DNA of 64,000 nt from Panorpa germanica (Eukaryota > Arthropoda > Insecta > Mecoptera > Panorpidae): assembly GCA_963678705.1 (NCBI GenBank), contig OY783210.1, positions 19,655,331 to 19,719,330 of the forward strand, given 5' to 3'. Positions 61,731 through 64,000 of the stretch are shown here, one piece after another. Every line of letters starts with the position of its first letter. Position 1 is the first letter of the stretch. The notes beneath the pieces were generated by a model. It was not told the origin of the DNA and did no database searches. It was given only the letters and a program-made list of their open reading frames with translations. The position numbers and the translations under genes were made by a program.

Positions 61731-64000
61731 TGCTACATTTAACGAAATGCAAAATATTATGTTTAAGTAATATTTGCAAAAATTTATCTTTTATAAATTT
61801 ATAATATAGGATCGTAGCCAAATATTTCAACAGTAGTGATTATCCTTTAATATTACCCCAAGGGTTGTTTGATACGTAATCATGAAAGGCTAGACATTTT
61901 TTAAATGGATTCCATAAACTTTTAATATATTCATAAACTAAGTTGAAATCAAGTAACTCGCACACAATTTCATTGGTGTTGTCATTTTCGTCTTCACTTA
62001 ATAATATAGAACGTAGATTAGATTATAAATCTAATAAGTCAGTTAAGGGTTCAGACGTTCGTGGTGCAAAGGTAAAACCGTGTAGGGAGTAAGTTATTAA
62101 TAAATCACCTAACTACTTATGACAGACCGAATTAAATCGCAAATAGAATAGGATGTACACGAAGTATATGTATAACAACAATACCTATATACTACACCAA
62201 CACACATACAGTAATATCTTACATTAATATTTTTCATCTATGATACTTAGGCGTTATGTTTCCGAGCTTGCTATTATACAATGCGAATAATTATACGTTA
62301 GTCTGTCTGAGAACGACACAACGCTGCTTTATAATTTGAATATAACACGCAAAGTTTAATTTATTATGTGTAATATTAAGAAGCGCCCACACTGGCTCCA
62401 CATCAAATGTGTAACTTCAATGGTAATGCAGTATTGAACATATCTTCTCTGAATTAAGTTTAATAGCAGTTTTAAATGGGACTGTAGAGTCAGAGGCAAG
62501 TAGTTCTCTAAATTATGACTTTAGAATTAGTTTTCAAGATTGATGTCACATCTAATGTATATTTTGATTTCCAAAAAGGAAAAAAAGGAAGGAATGGGGA
62601 CGGCACGGATTAAAAATCCATGAAGTTTGTTTGGCGATTTACGAATGCGCCATAATTTATAGTCGGTTGAGTCAGTAGAAATGTAATGACTCAAACTTAT
62701 ATTTACATGTACCTAGTACTACGTGTGAAAATGTCTTATTAGGTTGATTACAGTTGAAGGCAATTCGAAGATATATTAAATACATTAAAGACAATATTTT
62801 CACGGTTAAAAGAAATAAATTTTGATATATTTTCAAAAAATATTTGCGAAGGAGATAAACAAATAGCAGAAAGAAATAAGGAAATACATAGATTTTCATA
62901 TCTTGAAAAGCTTTAAAGATTTGACAAACCGACTGAAACCTAACAGTATAAGTAAATATATATTTTTCAATTTTCCTCCATTTGGATTTTCCTGTAATAT
63001 CAACACAAACAAGACTTTGTTTAATATATTTCTTTTACATTAAAAAACTTTTTAAATCAAATTTTAATTCTAATCATATTTTTAACAGATTTTTCCATTA
63101 TATTTTCTAACATAGGAAATAGGGGCTGTCACTCTGGTGCCCTAAATAACATGTTTATAATATCTTTACAACAGCAAACGTCCATTTTATTTTAAATACA
63201 CAATTTAAAATAATTTAATTTTCTTAAATACATCTGTATACTCTTTACAAACATTTAAATTACGTTTAAACATATAAATTCTCCCCCATTCATATTACAT
63301 ATACAGTTATAACGCCTGATCCTCATACTTCTATTCTCACTCCTACAGAAAGTTCTCAACTCAACAAATGCTACTGGTGCGTTTTGTGTTTTAATCTTAA
63401 CCATTGTACCTCTAATCTGTATTTTAATTAAAACTGTTACGTATTACATAATAATTATAAAGATATTCACACGCGGGTGACTGTTTGTTGTGTTTCGTGT
63501 GGAATCTTCATTTATATGAACATTAAGTTTGTACTATTGTTTGTATATGCTCTAATAAATGTGTTTACATTACTTTAGCTTTGATTCTTTACATGTAGTT
63601 CTTCTTATTCAGCGGTATTACATAGATTTGTGTGAAAAATGAGAAAAAACTCAAATTTTATTTTTTAAGGGTCGATGAACGGGTCTCAATGGTCTTGTGC
63701 ATGTCCGTATTATACTACATGATTTCATTAACACACTAAAGTACAATCTTATCTTATCTACGCATAGAATATGTTTTTACAACCTTAACAAACAAAAATT
63801 GACTGTAAGTACACCGCTTAAACAATTTCCCTCCTAAAATATTAATTTTTTCTACTAACTCAAGCTATGTGATTCAAGGGAACTGTTAAGTAGATGATAA
63901 GGGTCCTATTCCTATCTGACAACATTCAAGATGGCGATGGTTGATGGTTTTATATCATTGTTTTATACACAAGTAATAATATTATATAGGTACAATACCT
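61731..64000. other. Non-coding, nothing seen
   Basis: AT-rich to the end of the window with no gene, repeat or RNA gene that I can support. Confidence 0.45.

Noticed and set aside
1..64000. CRISPR array, operon, rRNA or bacterial mobile island
   Set aside because: No spaced identical repeats, no closely packed ORFs, and the gene structure (introns, Dpr Ig domain, LINEs, Helitron) is that of an insect nuclear genome.

Overview
The window looks like nuclear DNA of an insect: very AT-rich, almost free of long ORFs, and dominated by decayed transposons, short inverted-repeat elements (MITEs) and microsatellites. The clearest host gene is a pair of minus-strand exons at 2041-2514. They encode part of the first Ig domain of a Dpr-family neuronal cell-surface protein, an insect family with partners called DIPs. 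Intron phases fit. No later dpr exon was found between 1 and 2040 and no earlier one above 2514, so much or all of the window may be a large dpr intron plus 5' flank (inference). The insect order cannot be fixed from this sequence.

The centrepiece is a 5.36-kb Helitron at 12377-17736 (+). It has a 5' TC, a 3' CTAG preceded by a short hairpin, and A|T flanks. It carries a RepHel gene with an N-terminal zinc-finger-like region, a Rep (HUH) region and a PIF1-type helicase. The gene appears to contain two small introns. It is dead: one in-frame TAA, a deletion with frameshift inside Rep, an in-frame TGA, an HUH motif reading Q-A-H, a second deletion/frameshift just before the helicase P-loop, and a +1 slip in an A-run. 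The Helitron sits inside another repeat. Its flanks rejoin to match an uninterrupted copy at 61.1-61.7 kb, which independently fixes the insertion boundaries.

That host repeat is a dispersed family at 0.2, 11.75, 12.0/17.7 and 61.1 kb. Each unit starts with a CGTCGC/GCGACG hairpin and ends in ACATATAA-type short repeats, and units lie head to tail in two places.

Other mobile DNA includes two 5'-truncated non-LTR retrotransposon ends with clear target-site duplications (20.4 and 39.6 kb) and three older fragments of a second non-LTR family (7.5, 28.2, 47.5 kb). There is a 701-bp PIF/Harbinger-like MITE with TTA duplications (34.8-35.5 kb) and a three-member TA-flanked MITE family (33.6, 41.7, 45.7 kb). 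A 636-bp TAA-flanked inverted-repeat element lies at 57.9-58.5 kb, with a near-identical solo end at 37.1 kb and older relatives at 18.2 and possibly 29.5 kb. A 0.3-kb inverted-repeat element is at 38.06 kb. Two further unclassified repeat pairs are at 45.6/49.0 kb and 5.6/43.1 kb. The remaining stretches hold AT-rich sequence and microsatellites with no gene I can support.
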